Notes: generated by a model not told the origin, from the sequence alone. Positions 52,619 to 62,735 are shown, counted from the stretch's first letter. The stretch is 64,000 nt of DNA from Parabacteroides sp. AM08-6 (GCF_003473295.1 NZ_QRMP01000012.1:30979-94978); one strand, 5' to 3'. Numbers and translations are program-made.

Positions 52619-54925
52619 ATGAGAAAAACGAACTTTATATTATTCCTTTTCTTTATTTGTCACATACTGTTTGCACAACAGTATAAACCAAAAGATTATA
52701 TCCTGGTGTTACACTCCATAAACTTTAGCGAGACTTGGACACACGGAACTTACGAAGCCATTAAGACCAATTTCGCACATGATAATATTGAGACAAAAGG
52801 AGAGGAATTACAAATCCCCACCTTGCATAGCTTACAGGATATTGAAAATAAACTAAACTATTTGAAAGAAAAATATCCGAATCCACCGAAGATTATTGTG
52901 TGTATCGGCGACCCTGCCTGGTTAATATGCCGTCCTCTTTTTGACAAGGAATGGAAAGATATTCCTTCACTTATCTGCTATTCCCGTGAACTGGCACCAG
53001 CTACCGTGGAAGGGGTAATCAAACGGGAATTGCGTCCGGAGCAAATGGTTGCGACACAATCTCTCACACGGGGATACAACGTAACTTCCCTCAAACAACC
53101 TTTATATATTAAAGAAACAATTAATACGATTCGCGACCTACAACCGGAAATGAAGCAAGTTGTATTCATCTGTGACAATCGGTACATCAGCATTTTAACA
53201 TCACAGGACATAGAAAATGTTGTTAAAAAGGACTTTCCTGGCTTACAACTGAAAGTTCTTTCTACCCCCCAATATACGACAGAAAATCTACTGGATGAAT
53301 TATCTTCCTACGGCAAAGAAACGGGAATTATTTATTACTCTTGGTTCATCTCCAAAAATAAAGGAGAAAACCATTATCTGGTAGATAATGTACAAAAAAT
53401 GACTAACAGTTTTTCCAACCCTCCGGTCTTTCTTATCATCGATTTAGGATTGGAAACCGGAAATTTTGCCGGAGGACACTATATTTCCATCGAAGATTTC
53501 GGAAACTCTGTCACTTCTACTATCCGTAAATTACTAAACGGTACAGAAGCCCGGAGTATTCCATCCCAAATAGGAGGAACAGCGCGCACTTATCTGGATT
53601 ACCAACACTTGCTCAATCATGGTATAAATCCTTCCTCATATCCAAGAAATGCAATTTATTACCAGCAGCCACCCACTTTTTTGGAAAAATATAAATATCT
53701 GCTAATCGGCACATTCATTATTATTTGCCTGCTGATTACAATAGCGGTACTCCGTATCCGGCTCTTCCTGCAAAAACAAAAACAAAGAAAGAAAGAACAG
53801 ATAGAAGCTGCCAGAATCGAAGCGTTGAGCCGTAAATATCGGTTAATATTAAAAGCCAGCCGAACCATTATCTGGATATGGGACACCCAAGAGCAGATAA
53901 TAGAATGCGACCAGGAATATTTTGAATCCGAGATTTTTCATCAGGATGCTAAATACACCCTTCAGGTAGAAGAACTTTTTTCTTATATACATCCGAAGGA
54001 TAAACAAAAAGTCCAAAATGCTTATAATCTGCTAATAATGGGCTCTGTTAATATTATTCACCATGAATTCCGGATTTGGCGTCCCGAAATGAAGAAATAT
54101 GATTGGTTGGAATGCTATGCAACTATCAGCCAGAAAGATGCAAATGGGAAAATCACCAAGCTGGTCGGAAGTAGTGTCACTATTACCGAACGAAAGAAAA
54201 TGGAGGCAGAACTCCAGGAAAAGGAAAAAATAGAAGAAGCCAACCGATTGAAAACAGCTTTTCTGGCTAACATGAGCCACGAAATCAGAACACCGCTGAA
54301 CGCAATCGTCGGTTTCTCTAATTTAATTGCGCAAAGTGGAGATGCCACTCCGGAAGAGAAACAGGAATTTTGCAAAATTATTTCGACTAACAATGATTTA
54401 TTACTTCAGCTTATCAATGATATTCTGGATTTATCCAAAATAGAAGCGGGAAAGTTGGATTTCAAATACAGTAACATTGACGTTTCCGAATTAATGTCCA
54501 GATTGGCACAAACCTTCAAAACTCGCACAAAAGAGGGTGTCGTTCTGAAATGCGTATTGCCTGAACAAACCTATTTCATCCATTCTGAAAAAAACAGGCT
54601 GACACAAGTCATTACAAACTTCCTGACAAATGCTTGTAAATTCACCTTCAATGGCTCCATCACAATGGGATACGAAGCCACTAGGAACGGTTTGCGTTTT
54701 TACGTCACCGATACCGGCAAAGGTATTGCGAAAGAAAATATTCCACATGTGTTTGAGCGTTTTGCCAAATTCGATTCTTTCATCCAAGGTACAGGATTGG
54801 GATTATCGATTAGCCAGACAATCATCCAAAATCTCGGTGGCAAGATAGGGGTTGAATCAATAGAAGGAAAAGGAAGTACATTTTGGTTTACAATTCCGGT
54901 AAAAAAACAACAAACCTCCAATTAA
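52619..54925 (+). CDS. Sensor histidine kinase with ABC-type substrate-binding-like periplasmic domain, no receiver
   Basis: A 768-residue membrane kinase. Signal peptide (FILFLFFICHILFAQQ); an extracytoplasmic domain of about 330 residues that resembles ABC substrate-binding proteins (KIIVCIGDPAWLICRPLF, GNFAGGHYISIEDFGNSV). A membrane helix near 356-378 and a PAS-like domain (about 395-530, IWIWDTQEQIIECDQEYF). Kinase core with His554 in ANMSHEIRTPLNAIVGF, N box NFLTNACKF, DTGKGI and GTGLGLSISQTI. No response regulator is fused or adjacent, so its partner is elsewhere. The ligand is unknown. Confidence 0.9.
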   Translation: MRKTNFILFLFFICHILFAQQYKPKDYILVLHSINFSETWTHGTYEAIKTNFAHDNIETKGEELQIPTLHSLQDIENKLNYLKEKYPNPPKIIVCIGDPAWLICRPLFDKEWKDIPSLICYSRELAPATVEGVIKRELRPEQMVATQSLTRGYNVTSLKQPLYIKETINTIRDLQPEMKQVVFICDNRYISILTSQDIENVVKKDFPGLQLKVLSTPQYTTENLLDELSSYGKETGIIYYSWFISKNKGENHYLVDNVQKMTNSFSNPPVFLIIDLGLETGNFAGGHYISIEDFGNSVTSTIRKLLNGTEARSIPSQIGGTARTYLDYQHLLNHGINPSSYPRNAIYYQQPPTFLEKYKYLLIGTFIIICLLITIAVLRIRLFLQKQKQRKKEQIEAARIEALSRKYRLILKASRTIIWIWDTQEQIIECDQEYFESEIFHQDAKYTLQVEELFSYIHPKDKQKVQNAYNLLIMGSVNIIHHEFRIWRPEMKKYDWLECYATISQKDANGKITKLVGSSVTITERKKMEAELQEKEKIEEANRLKTAFLANMSHEIRTPLNAIVGFSNLIAQSGDATPEEKQEFCKIISTNNDLLLQLINDILDLSKIEAGKLDFKYSNIDVSELMSRLAQTFKTRTKEGVVLKCVLPEQTYFIHSEKNRLTQVITNFLTNACKFTFNGSITMGYEATRNGLRFYVTDTGKGIAKENIPHVFERFAKFDSFIQGTGLGLSISQTIIQNLGGKIGVESIEGKGSTFWFTIPVKKQQTSN

Positions 54926-54938
54926 CAAAATGGAGGTT
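54913..54938 (-). terminator. Terminator of ispF, overlapping the end of the kinase gene
   Basis: The stem AACCTCCA/TGGAGGTT with a 10-base loop; on the minus strand it is followed by TGTTGTTTTTTT. It lies 34 bp past the ispF stop and spans the kinase stop codon, so it can serve both convergent genes. Confidence 0.7.
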
Positions 54939-54971
54939 GGAACATACGAGTTAAAACAGTATGGGTACGAC

Positions 54972-55454
54972 TTACTTTTGTATCAAGACAGTTGCATAAG
55001 CTGCAATACCTTCTTTACGGCCGGTAAAACCCAGCTTCTCCGTAGTGGTCGCTTTAATAGATATATCTTCGACATCAACTTGGAGGACTTCTGCCATTAC
55101 ACGCTTCATTTCGGGAATATAAGGGTTCAATTTCGGTTGTTCGGCCGCAACGGTTGCATCAATATTCCCCAATGTATATCCGGCATCCCGCAACAATTCC
55201 ATCGTATCGTACAGTAGGATTTTGCTATCAATATCTTTATACTCACCGGATGTATCGGGAAAATGATAACCGATATCACGCATATTGGCTGCACCCAATA
55301 AGGCATCACAAATAGCATGTATCAGTACATCCGCATCACTATGCCCCTGCAAGCCCATCGTATGCTCAATCTTCACTCCACCCAACCATAATTCACGCTC
55401 CGGAACCAAGGCATGTACGTCATATCCAAAACCTACACGTATCTTCATACTCAT
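54972..55454 (-). CDS. ispF: 2-C-methyl-D-erythritol 2,4-cyclodiphosphate synthase
   Basis: Fifth enzyme of the MEP isoprenoid pathway. The 160-residue length is standard. Metal-binding DVHALVPERELWLGG, GHSDADVLIHAICDALLGA, and the C-terminal SIKATTTEKLGFTGRKEGIA are all present. It begins directly after the porV stop (0 bp between), so the two share an mRNA. Confidence 0.97.
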   Translation of the reverse strand: MSMKIRVGFGYDVHALVPERELWLGGVKIEHTMGLQGHSDADVLIHAICDALLGAANMRDIGYHFPDTSGEYKDIDSKILLYDTMELLRDAGYTLGNIDATVAAEQPKLNPYIPEMKRVMAEVLQVDVEDISIKATTTEKLGFTGRKEGIAAYATVLIQK

Positions 55455-56657
55455 TTATCTGAACAAATTCTTAATACCATCCATGTCGAACGTCAGGGTG
55501 AAACGCAAAGTCTGGTCCAACGGATTACTTTGAACGGTACTCACCAAATAAGCGGCATCCAACTGGAACACACTCATACGGAACCCGGCACCTACCGAAA
55601 AATATTTACGATTGCCGACGTTCTGATTTTCATAAAAATAACCACCCCGTACAAAGAATTGTTCATTATAACTATATTCGGCACCAATCGATGCCATAAT
55701 TTCCTGCATCTCCCCTTTGAAACCATTCGGCGAATCACCGAAAGATTTGAAAATACCGGACATGCTGGACATTGATTTATAATCGTTCTGACGTTGCGTA
55801 AAATCAGATTCATCCTCACCATCCTCCTTGACAGGTTCGCTCGGAACCAGATATTTACTTAAATCCAGATATACACCAATCCGATTATAATCATCGATAG
55901 GATATAACAAACCTGTACCTAACGATAATTTAGTCGGCAAAAAATGGTTGTTTTCCCCTCCGTCATACGAAATTTTACTACCAATATTAGAGATATTGAA
56001 ACCGAAGCTCCATAAAGCCTCTGCATTGCCCATCATCACATATTTTTCCAGATAACCGGAAATGTCTGCAGCAAAAGCATTACCCGCATGCTTTTCGTCA
56101 TTCGGATCGACACCCATATCCGAACGGATATATCGTAATGCAACCGCCATTGAATAGTTTTCAGATAATTTCCGGCTATAACTCAAATCGAAAGCCATTT
56201 CGTAAGGATTGGCATAGATAGGAATTTCTCCTACATTCTCCTGTTGAGGCACATCACCCAAAGAGAAATAACGAAGAGAAGCACCAATCGCCTGCAAGTC
56301 ACTGTCACCAATTTTATAATAACCCGACAAATTAGCCAAAGCCACGTCGTTTACTAATTTGCGCAACCAGGGTGTATAGGAAAGGGAAACACCCGCCTTG
56401 CTATACATAAATGCATATTTGGCAGCATTCCAATATTGCGAGTTCACATCCGGCAAAGTAGCCAAACCATTGTCACCCATCGCACCCCCACGAGCATCAG
56501 GAGCAATCGATAATGACGGGACTGCCGTATTAATAGGTGCAAATTTTGTCTTCCCGCTTTCTCCTTCGGCCCACATAGCAGAAACCGAAAAAAGAACTAA
56601 CAACATCACAAGTGCACCGAATCTTACTTTTCTTACCATATTATTATTGCTTATCAT
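55455..56657 (-). CDS. porV: Type IX secretion outer-membrane protein PorV (LptO)
   Basis: An outer-membrane beta-barrel shuttle that carries type IX cargo to the sortase PorU. The 400 residues start with a signal (GALVMLLVLFSVSAMWAEG). The family signature FAPINTAVPSLSIAPDARGG, GAMGDNGLATLPDVNSQYWN and AKYAFMYSKAGVSLSYTPWL follows, then repeated barrel strands ending VSTVQSNPLDQTLRFTLTF. The match to PorV is clear. It is linked to ispF, as I recall it is in Porphyromonas gingivalis. A -7 element (minus TACATTTG, 56806-56813) lies upstream. Confidence 0.93.
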   Translation of the reverse strand: MISNNNMVRKVRFGALVMLLVLFSVSAMWAEGESGKTKFAPINTAVPSLSIAPDARGGAMGDNGLATLPDVNSQYWNAAKYAFMYSKAGVSLSYTPWLRKLVNDVALANLSGYYKIGDSDLQAIGASLRYFSLGDVPQQENVGEIPIYANPYEMAFDLSYSRKLSENYSMAVALRYIRSDMGVDPNDEKHAGNAFAADISGYLEKYVMMGNAEALWSFGFNISNIGSKISYDGGENNHFLPTKLSLGTGLLYPIDDYNRIGVYLDLSKYLVPSEPVKEDGEDESDFTQRQNDYKSMSSMSGIFKSFGDSPNGFKGEMQEIMASIGAEYSYNEQFFVRGGYFYENQNVGNRKYFSVGAGFRMSVFQLDAAYLVSTVQSNPLDQTLRFTLTFDMDGIKNLFR

Positions 56658-56805
56658 ATTTGTTATTCAGGCAAGCAAAACCAACCGTCCCGCCTTGTAA
56701 AAACAGAGAAGACACAACACCTCTTCCTGCTAAAACCATTGCCTGCATTTATAAACTAAAAAACGCGTACTTTATTGTATCTGCTTTTATACTTTTATTT
56801 AGGGA

Positions 56806-56833
56806 CAAATGTAAAAGAAAATTCATATTTTTG
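56806..56833. promoter_or_regulatory. Back-to-back -7 elements for porV and the HAD phosphatase gene
   Basis: Minus strand TACATTTG (56806-56813) for porV and plus strand TATTTTTG (56826-56833) for the HAD gene at 56844. The plus-strand element is so close to the ATG that the leader would be only a few bases long. Neither has a good -33 element. Confidence 0.5.
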
Positions 56834-56843
56834 CCACTTGCAC

Positions 56844-57464
56844 ATGGAAAAGACGCAAAAGAAACAGAAAACGATAGCGGTATTCGATTTCGACGGAACC
56901 CTGATAAACCGTGACTCCCTACCTGATTTCCTGATAAGGACTTTCGGCTGGCCGGCTTTTTTAATCCGATTACCGCTGATTCTCGCAATGAAAATAGTGG
57001 CTATTTGCCATATACTTCCGGTTCATACTGCCAAAGAAAAGATATTCACATCTTTTTTCCGGAATATGAAAACAGAAGACTTTGCCACCGCCTGCAAACA
57101 ATATGCGCTTCGTATTCCCCGGTTAGTTTATCCGGCAGCATTAAATGAAATACAAAACCATCTAGACACAGGACATGAAGTTATCATCATAAGCGCATCT
57201 GTTCCCGACTGGATACGTCCCTGGGCCGAAACCAAAGGAATCCATACGGTGGAAGGAACAGAATTGGAAATAAAAAACGGGGTCTTGACCGGCTGTTTTG
57301 CCACTCCCAATTGCAAAGGAGAAGAAAAAGTACGTCGATTACGTAAACTTTTCCCCGATATAGCCACTCATACACTATATGTATATGGAGACAGTTCCGG
57401 AGATTGCGAATTGCTTGCTCTTGCCGATGTCCCTTTTTACAAACCATTCAGAAATAACCGATGA
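56844..57464 (+). CDS. HAD-IB family phosphatase
   Basis: A 206-residue hydrolase of the phosphoserine phosphatase-like HAD-IB group. I start at 56844 (MEKTQKKQKTIAVFDFDGTL); the longer frame runs through the promoter. Motif I is DFDGT, motif II VIIISASVPDWIRPW, motif III/IV CKGEEKVRRL and VYGDSSGDCELLALAD. The substrate is unknown. Its stop overlaps the next start (ATGA), so it is coupled to the membrane protein gene. The pair sits between porV and porU on the opposite strand. Confidence 0.9.
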   Translation: MEKTQKKQKTIAVFDFDGTLINRDSLPDFLIRTFGWPAFLIRLPLILAMKIVAICHILPVHTAKEKIFTSFFRNMKTEDFATACKQYALRIPRLVYPAALNEIQNHLDTGHEVIIISASVPDWIRPWAETKGIHTVEGTELEIKNGVLTGCFATPNCKGEEKVRRLRKLFPDIATHTLYVYGDSSGDCELLALADVPFYKPFRNNR

Positions 57465-58759
57465 ATATACTTGCTTGCATATCCACCCTTTTACGGACTC
57501 TGCGAATCGAAATGAGAGAGGTTAAACGGACTCTATATCCGGTGAGTTTCACAGAAATCGCCTTATTTCTTTTCTTCTTTCTGATATATGGTTTCATCGG
57601 GTATCAACTGCTTTTTCAAACAGAATTGATTGATGTTCCCAACGGAAGAGCCGGTAGTTACTTAGGATATGATAACTTATTTCATTTGTATACCAGAGGC
57701 GGGGCATTTGACATCAGCCATCCGTTTTTCAGCCTGTTCCATATGTTGAAAACCTTGTTGATAACCCTGTTTACAATTGTGTGGAAAGAGAAACCAAGTA
57801 GTATTATTTGCCTGATTCTGACCAATTTATTAACAAGTGGAGGTTTAGTGTTAATATATAGGTACTTAAAACAAATAGCAGCTCTCGCAACTCACCGGGC
57901 ATTATTGCTGACATTATTCGCCGGAAGCTTCTTTACTACAATTGTTTTATCGTTCACCATGGAAACTTATCCATTTTCCTTTTTTCTGCTAATATTCTCT
58001 TTACTAATGCTTTCCCGCGAATACAAACTAACCGGCCATATAAAAGGACGTACCGTATTTTTCCTTTCTTTCCTGTGTGGAGGGGTAACCATTACGAATG
58101 CAGCCAAACCTGCCACCGCTATTCTACTGAACAAAGTTCCTTTCTTACACAAAATACGTACCGGATTCAAGGTTATGTTACCGTTTATTGCCTGTGTCTT
58201 GCTGTTTTTAGGCATCTACACAATCAAAAGTAAAATTCTGACACCTGACGAACCTTCTCCCATCGAAACAACCCGGCAACTTAACCAATATTTTATCCAT
58301 GATAACACATTCGGCAAACAAGCACTAATCGATTTCTGGGGAAATACGGTAATCACGACTCCCCTTAGTTTACAAGCGGTAGGAGAAGAGGTTGTATTAC
58401 GTCCCAGTGAATATCTACACGCCTGGCAAAATGGAGTCGTAATGCTATTACTTATCCTGATAATTGCCTCTGCATGCCTGAATATCCGGAATAAATACGT
58501 ACTGCTTATCCTGATGTATGTAGGGATAGACCTGATTATCCATTTTATTTTCCGTTATGGGATGAATGAAGCGATTATATTCGGTGGCCACTGGATGTTT
58601 ATCATTCCTCTTTTGATTGGCTGGCTGTATAAACAGCTTCCGGTAAGAATGTACCGGATACTGGACCTGACTATTTTATTTTACTTCATTTTCACCCTCG
58701 TCCAGAACGGCATGGAATTTATGCGTCTCTGGGAAGAATTGACTAAGGAGCTAATATAA
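57461..58759 (+). CDS. Polytopic membrane protein, possibly DUF6080
   Basis: A 432-residue protein with about ten hydrophobic helices. An extracytoplasmic loop after helix 1 contains NGRAGSYLGYDNLFHLYTRG, and a segment before the last helices reads FHFIF-like FIFRYGMNEAIIFGGHWMF. The general layout resembles GT-C glycosyltransferases, but no catalytic motif is certain. I recall a Bacteroidales family DUF6080 next to HAD-IB phosphatases, which fits. With the coupled phosphatase it may act on a lipid-linked phosphate. Its end overlaps the convergent porU end by 17 bp. Confidence 0.6.
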   Translation: MNILACISTLLRTLRIEMREVKRTLYPVSFTEIALFLFFFLIYGFIGYQLLFQTELIDVPNGRAGSYLGYDNLFHLYTRGGAFDISHPFFSLFHMLKTLLITLFTIVWKEKPSSIICLILTNLLTSGGLVLIYRYLKQIAALATHRALLLTLFAGSFFTTIVLSFTMETYPFSFFLLIFSLLMLSREYKLTGHIKGRTVFFLSFLCGGVTITNAAKPATAILLNKVPFLHKIRTGFKVMLPFIACVLLFLGIYTIKSKILTPDEPSPIETTRQLNQYFIHDNTFGKQALIDFWGNTVITTPLSLQAVGEEVVLRPSEYLHAWQNGVVMLLLILIIASACLNIRNKYVLLILMYVGIDLIIHFIFRYGMNEAIIFGGHWMFIIPLLIGWLYKQLPVRMYRILDLTILFYFIFTLVQNGMEFMRLWEELTKELI

Positions 58760-61700
58760 TCAGTTTCTTTGCTTCAGTTGCTTCTTTCGAATTATCAGTA
58801 CTGATAGCTGCCCGGTAAATATAGACACCCGGACGGATACGCCCACCGGCATTATTCGTCAAATCCCAAGTCACCGTATAAGCATTAAACAAATCGGACG
58901 AACCGGTTTCTTCATGTTTCCAATATAACCGGCCGGTCAAATCGTAGACCATAATACCGACTGTAACACGGCTTTCCGGACGATTATGGAAAAGATGGAA
59001 AGTGACCTGTTCACGAGCCGGACTCGGAGTCGCTACAATTTCAGTAATAAAAGGTTTTAACCCCTCCACAACCTCAAAAGTAAAGGTATACAAAGTAGAA
59101 TTGTTCTGTATATCCCACACCCAGAATTCGGCCTCATGCAAACCAGGTTGCAATTGGGGTATCATAAACTTGACAATGCCTACTCCCTCTTCGCCCGGCA
59201 AAAGCTGATAATAACTATTCAGATTATAACTAAGTGTGGAAGAACCGTCTATAACCAGCATCATGTCGTGTCCCACGCTACTGCCGGAAATATTCACACC
59301 GCTTTTATCCCACAATTCCGCAACAAAATAGGGCGTTGTATTCACCCGACCTCCGTCCACAAAGGTAGTATCATTCAAATACAAAGCCCGTATTTCCGGT
59401 CCAATCGTATCTGTTTCCGCCGTATCGGAAGTACCGCCGACGATAAAATTAAGAAATGCGCCCTGGGCTTCATTCCCGTTTATCGCATCGGAGGCGTAAA
59501 GACTCATTTTCCCTTGTTTATTGGAATAAGAAATATCTTTAGGAACAGTAAATGTAAAACTGAATTTACCGTTTCGCACAGAATCGTTACCGACATACAG
59601 CGTATTCGGATAATCGGTAAAGCTTGCCGTATTTCCGGTTCCATTGTTATCGAGCGTAGTAACCGTCACTTTACTATCCTTTACGGTAGGATTAATCACA
59701 CCGGTAAAATCTGTAGCCAGATTACCTTCCGCATTCAGCACTTCTCCTTCAACCGTTATTTTTTCCAAAGCTTTGAAAGGTATAGGAGAGCCATCCACGG
59801 AAGCTCCATTTATGGAAGTTACTTGCATACGATATTCCGGATAAGCCAACTTTAAAGCAGGGTCGCCAATTAAGCAAAAACCCAATTTCCGGATAGTAGT
59901 CAATCCATTTTTCGTTTCCTTCATGACTTCCCCTAAAGTCAAACGATGCCCTTTGTTCTTTTTAAACAATCCTTCATTCAGTTTTTGGTTTATCTCTGAA
60001 TTCGTGCCACTATAAGCAACACGTACAGTTGTAAACAGTCCTATTCCCCCGCTATTCTCTTTCAGGAAAACATCTTCTCCCGCAGAAGTACTCAAATCGT
60101 CAAAACGGGTAAAATCACAAGTCGCAGTTATCCACAACGGCAAACGCGTATAGGTATATTGAGCGATATCCGTCTGTTTAACAACCATTTCCTCACTCAA
60201 TGCCGTCGTACCGCCATGTCCCGTATAATTCAGCAACAACAAGCCGTCTTTCATCAACTTACTTAAATTCGAATTTACATCCGGATAGCTGGTATGCCCT
60301 CCCGTATAATCTTTTTTATAGGCATCAAAATAAAGCTTATTAATCAGAAATTCAGGATGCTCCGATTCTATTCTTTCAGCAATCTCATCTGCTTGAGTAA
60401 GATGGTAAACAGCGAAATTATCCGCACTATTTCCATCATCTGCCAAAAAACAAAGGTTATTTTTCCAAGAACCGACGTTTTTATTTTCCATATAACTAAC
60501 AACCTTATCCACAGTCTGCTTAGCCTGTTGAACCGTTCGGACCGGAAAACGTCCGATACCGAGATTCAGGGTATAATTTTGCAAAGAGGTTCCGGTATCT
60601 TTATCGTCTAAAAAGCCAAAATAATCGTCGATTACATACGACTGGTCAGTCAATGATTCCTTCGTCTGATAAGTAAGCAACATATTCGTCATATCCACTT
60701 GCTTCCAGTTATTTGTCAACTGGCGGTTATCATAGGAACCGTCTCCCAGAAGGAGAAGGTATTTAGGAGCATCCTCATCCGACGTTTTACGGTCGTAAAA
60801 CATTTTCATAAAACGACGGTAAGCCGAAGCATCCGGTGTACCGCTAGAAAATTCATTATATACCTTTTCCGGTTCCACTACCTGAACCGTCAGATTATCA
60901 TGTGTACGATGCGCTTCCGCCAAGCGTTCCGCCTGTTCAAGAAGATTCGGCTGGGCCAGAATAATCATGTCCTGCTGAGCCAAGCCATGCAGATTTTGAT
61001 TTACCACATCTCCCACTTTTTCGGGAGCCTTCAACTGTCCGGGTTGTACAATAACAAACTCTCTTAACGTATAAGAAGCCGGGATGGAAAATGACAGTTC
61101 CGTACCATTCAGTTCCGTTTCCATCCGCTTTGGATTGAGGCCGTCAGTTACATCCAATACCAACATATTGGCGTTGGCATTCTGTATCACAAAACGAGAA
61201 GCATTATACCGGGAAGCAAGACTACGGAAAAAGGTGTATGCGCCATACGATTTCAATTCCCGGACCATTTGGAGGCGGAAATAGTTGAGACGGGTATTTT
61301 TCTGCCCGCTTCTACTGTATTGTATATTCACCTTTATATGCTCACTCTTATCGCCGGTCCAGGATATATTGTTTCTTTTAGCCTCCAAAGCCATTACATA
61401 TTCGGCCGTATTACTGGAAATAGGAGCTTCGATAACCGTATTTCCATCTATACTCATCGTCACGTTGCCTGTTCCGCTTGTCACTTTCGAGATAAAGCTA
61501 AGCGAAGCTTTCCCTTCATCATCCGTTATACCGGGCACGGAGACATTAAAAACCTGGGAAAGATTAGTATCGAACGACTCCCCATACAGTTCCCTGCCGG
61601 AAGCATTCACGGAGACCTGTTCTTTTTCATAGACCAGATAATCATCGAATGTGGTTATTTTCAAAGAAGCCCCACTTTCGGAAGCCTGTGTTTCCATCAC

Positions 61701-62123
61701 TTTGGGAGAAACATCGCTTTCGGTCAGGAAATAATAACCATATTGGGAATAAGGATTATTGGTATGTACAAAACCATCGGTCGAATTATACTCCCATTTC
61801 ACCGGTCCTTTTCCGTAAAACAGCAAATAATCCGCCCCTTTATAAATTGCGACAGGAGGCAAATCGTCCGAATAAGGAAGCGAAAAATTCTCCTCCAGCG
61901 GCCAACCTCCATACCCATATACCGATACTTTATCCGGATTAGAAAACCCCATTTTTTGCAAATCGGAAAATGTCAATTTATAAATACCGGTTTCAGCCAC
62001 CCGTATCTTCACCCACTTTCCCGTATTGAGCACAGATTCGGTCGTATAACGACTGCCGTCCGCCCAAAGGGAGGAAAGCAGACAAAAACTTATCAGTATC
62101 GTATATAGTATTCTTCGCATCAT
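58743..62123 (-). CDS. porU: Type IX secretion sortase PorU (C25 cysteine peptidase)
   Basis: A surface protease that removes the sorting domain of type IX cargo and links it to lipopolysaccharide. The 1126 residues begin with a signal (ILYTILISFCLLSSLWADGS). An N-terminal beta domain precedes the gingipain-like C25 domain (about 385-760), with catalytic His636 in LLNYTGHGGTTALSEE and Cys669 in WITATCDFTRFDD. The C-terminal part has Ig-like modules and itself ends in a sorting-type domain (ATPSPAREQVTFHLFHNRPE, VYDLTGRLYWK, RPGVYIYRAAI). The start overlaps the FAH gene by 4 bp. The length and Cys/His pair fit an active enzyme. Confidence 0.94.
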   Translation of the reverse strand: MMRRILYTILISFCLLSSLWADGSRYTTESVLNTGKWVKIRVAETGIYKLTFSDLQKMGFSNPDKVSVYGYGGWPLEENFSLPYSDDLPPVAIYKGADYLLFYGKGPVKWEYNSTDGFVHTNNPYSQYGYYFLTESDVSPKVMETQASESGASLKITTFDDYLVYEKEQVSVNASGRELYGESFDTNLSQVFNVSVPGITDDEGKASLSFISKVTSGTGNVTMSIDGNTVIEAPISSNTAEYVMALEAKRNNISWTGDKSEHIKVNIQYSRSGQKNTRLNYFRLQMVRELKSYGAYTFFRSLASRYNASRFVIQNANANMLVLDVTDGLNPKRMETELNGTELSFSIPASYTLREFVIVQPGQLKAPEKVGDVVNQNLHGLAQQDMIILAQPNLLEQAERLAEAHRTHDNLTVQVVEPEKVYNEFSSGTPDASAYRRFMKMFYDRKTSDEDAPKYLLLLGDGSYDNRQLTNNWKQVDMTNMLLTYQTKESLTDQSYVIDDYFGFLDDKDTGTSLQNYTLNLGIGRFPVRTVQQAKQTVDKVVSYMENKNVGSWKNNLCFLADDGNSADNFAVYHLTQADEIAERIESEHPEFLINKLYFDAYKKDYTGGHTSYPDVNSNLSKLMKDGLLLLNYTGHGGTTALSEEMVVKQTDIAQYTYTRLPLWITATCDFTRFDDLSTSAGEDVFLKENSGGIGLFTTVRVAYSGTNSEINQKLNEGLFKKNKGHRLTLGEVMKETKNGLTTIRKLGFCLIGDPALKLAYPEYRMQVTSINGASVDGSPIPFKALEKITVEGEVLNAEGNLATDFTGVINPTVKDSKVTVTTLDNNGTGNTASFTDYPNTLYVGNDSVRNGKFSFTFTVPKDISYSNKQGKMSLYASDAINGNEAQGAFLNFIVGGTSDTAETDTIGPEIRALYLNDTTFVDGGRVNTTPYFVAELWDKSGVNISGSSVGHDMMLVIDGSSTLSYNLNSYYQLLPGEEGVGIVKFMIPQLQPGLHEAEFWVWDIQNNSTLYTFTFEVVEGLKPFITEIVATPSPAREQVTFHLFHNRPESRVTVGIMVYDLTGRLYWKHEETGSSDLFNAYTVTWDLTNNAGGRIRPGVYIYRAAISTDNSKEATEAKKLIILAP

Positions 62124-62734
62124 CTAACATAAAAGTCAAGCAGCTTTTGCTCGCCAATATAGCCCTGCAAATGGTCGTCAATCCGTACCGGTCCTACCCC
62201 TACAGGTGTTCCGGTATAAATCAAATCCCCGATTTTCAGCGTAAAGAAACGGCTCACATAAGCGACTATCCGGTCTACCGGGAAAAGCATATCCCGCGTA
62301 TTTCCCTCCTGTACCTTTTTCCCGTTGATATCCAGATGGAAAGGGATACGATTGATATCGCCCGCCCTGTCTAACGGAATAAATGTACCGACAACAGCCG
62401 AATTATCAAACGCCTTACTGATTTCCCACGGCAACCCCTGTTCCCGCAGTTTACGCTGCAAATCGCGTGCAGTGAAATCGATGCCGACCGTCACTTCGCT
62501 GTAATAGCGGTGAGCAAAACGTTCTGCAATATTTTTTCCCAGCCGGTCTATTCTTACCACAATCTCAGTCTCGTAATGCACCTCCGACGAGAAGTCGGGA
62601 ATAAAGAACGGTTTGCCGTCCTTCAGCAAAGAGGAGTCAGATTTCATAAAAATAGTAGGCTCCGATAATTCTAACGAATGATGCAGCTCTTTATTGTGAG
62701 CAGCATAATTCATTCCTACTGCTATAATCTTCAT
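62120..62734 (-). CDS. Fumarylacetoacetate hydrolase family protein
   Basis: A 204-residue protein of the short FAH group (FAHD1-like), which includes acylpyruvases and oxaloacetate decarboxylases. The metal triad is seen as E and E in SEVHYETEIVVRIDR and D in TVGIDFTARDLQRKLREQGL. DLIYTGTPVGVGPV is the C-terminal signature. It lies between rex and porU with 1-bp and 4-bp junctions, so the three form an operon. The substrate cannot be told from the sequence. Confidence 0.92.
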   Translation of the reverse strand: MKIIAVGMNYAAHNKELHHSLELSEPTIFMKSDSSLLKDGKPFFIPDFSSEVHYETEIVVRIDRLGKNIAERFAHRYYSEVTVGIDFTARDLQRKLREQGLPWEISKAFDNSAVVGTFIPLDRAGDINRIPFHLDINGKKVQEGNTRDMLFPVDRIVAYVSRFFTLKIGDLIYTGTPVGVGPVRIDDHLQGYIGEQKLLDFYVR

Positions 62735-62735
62735 G

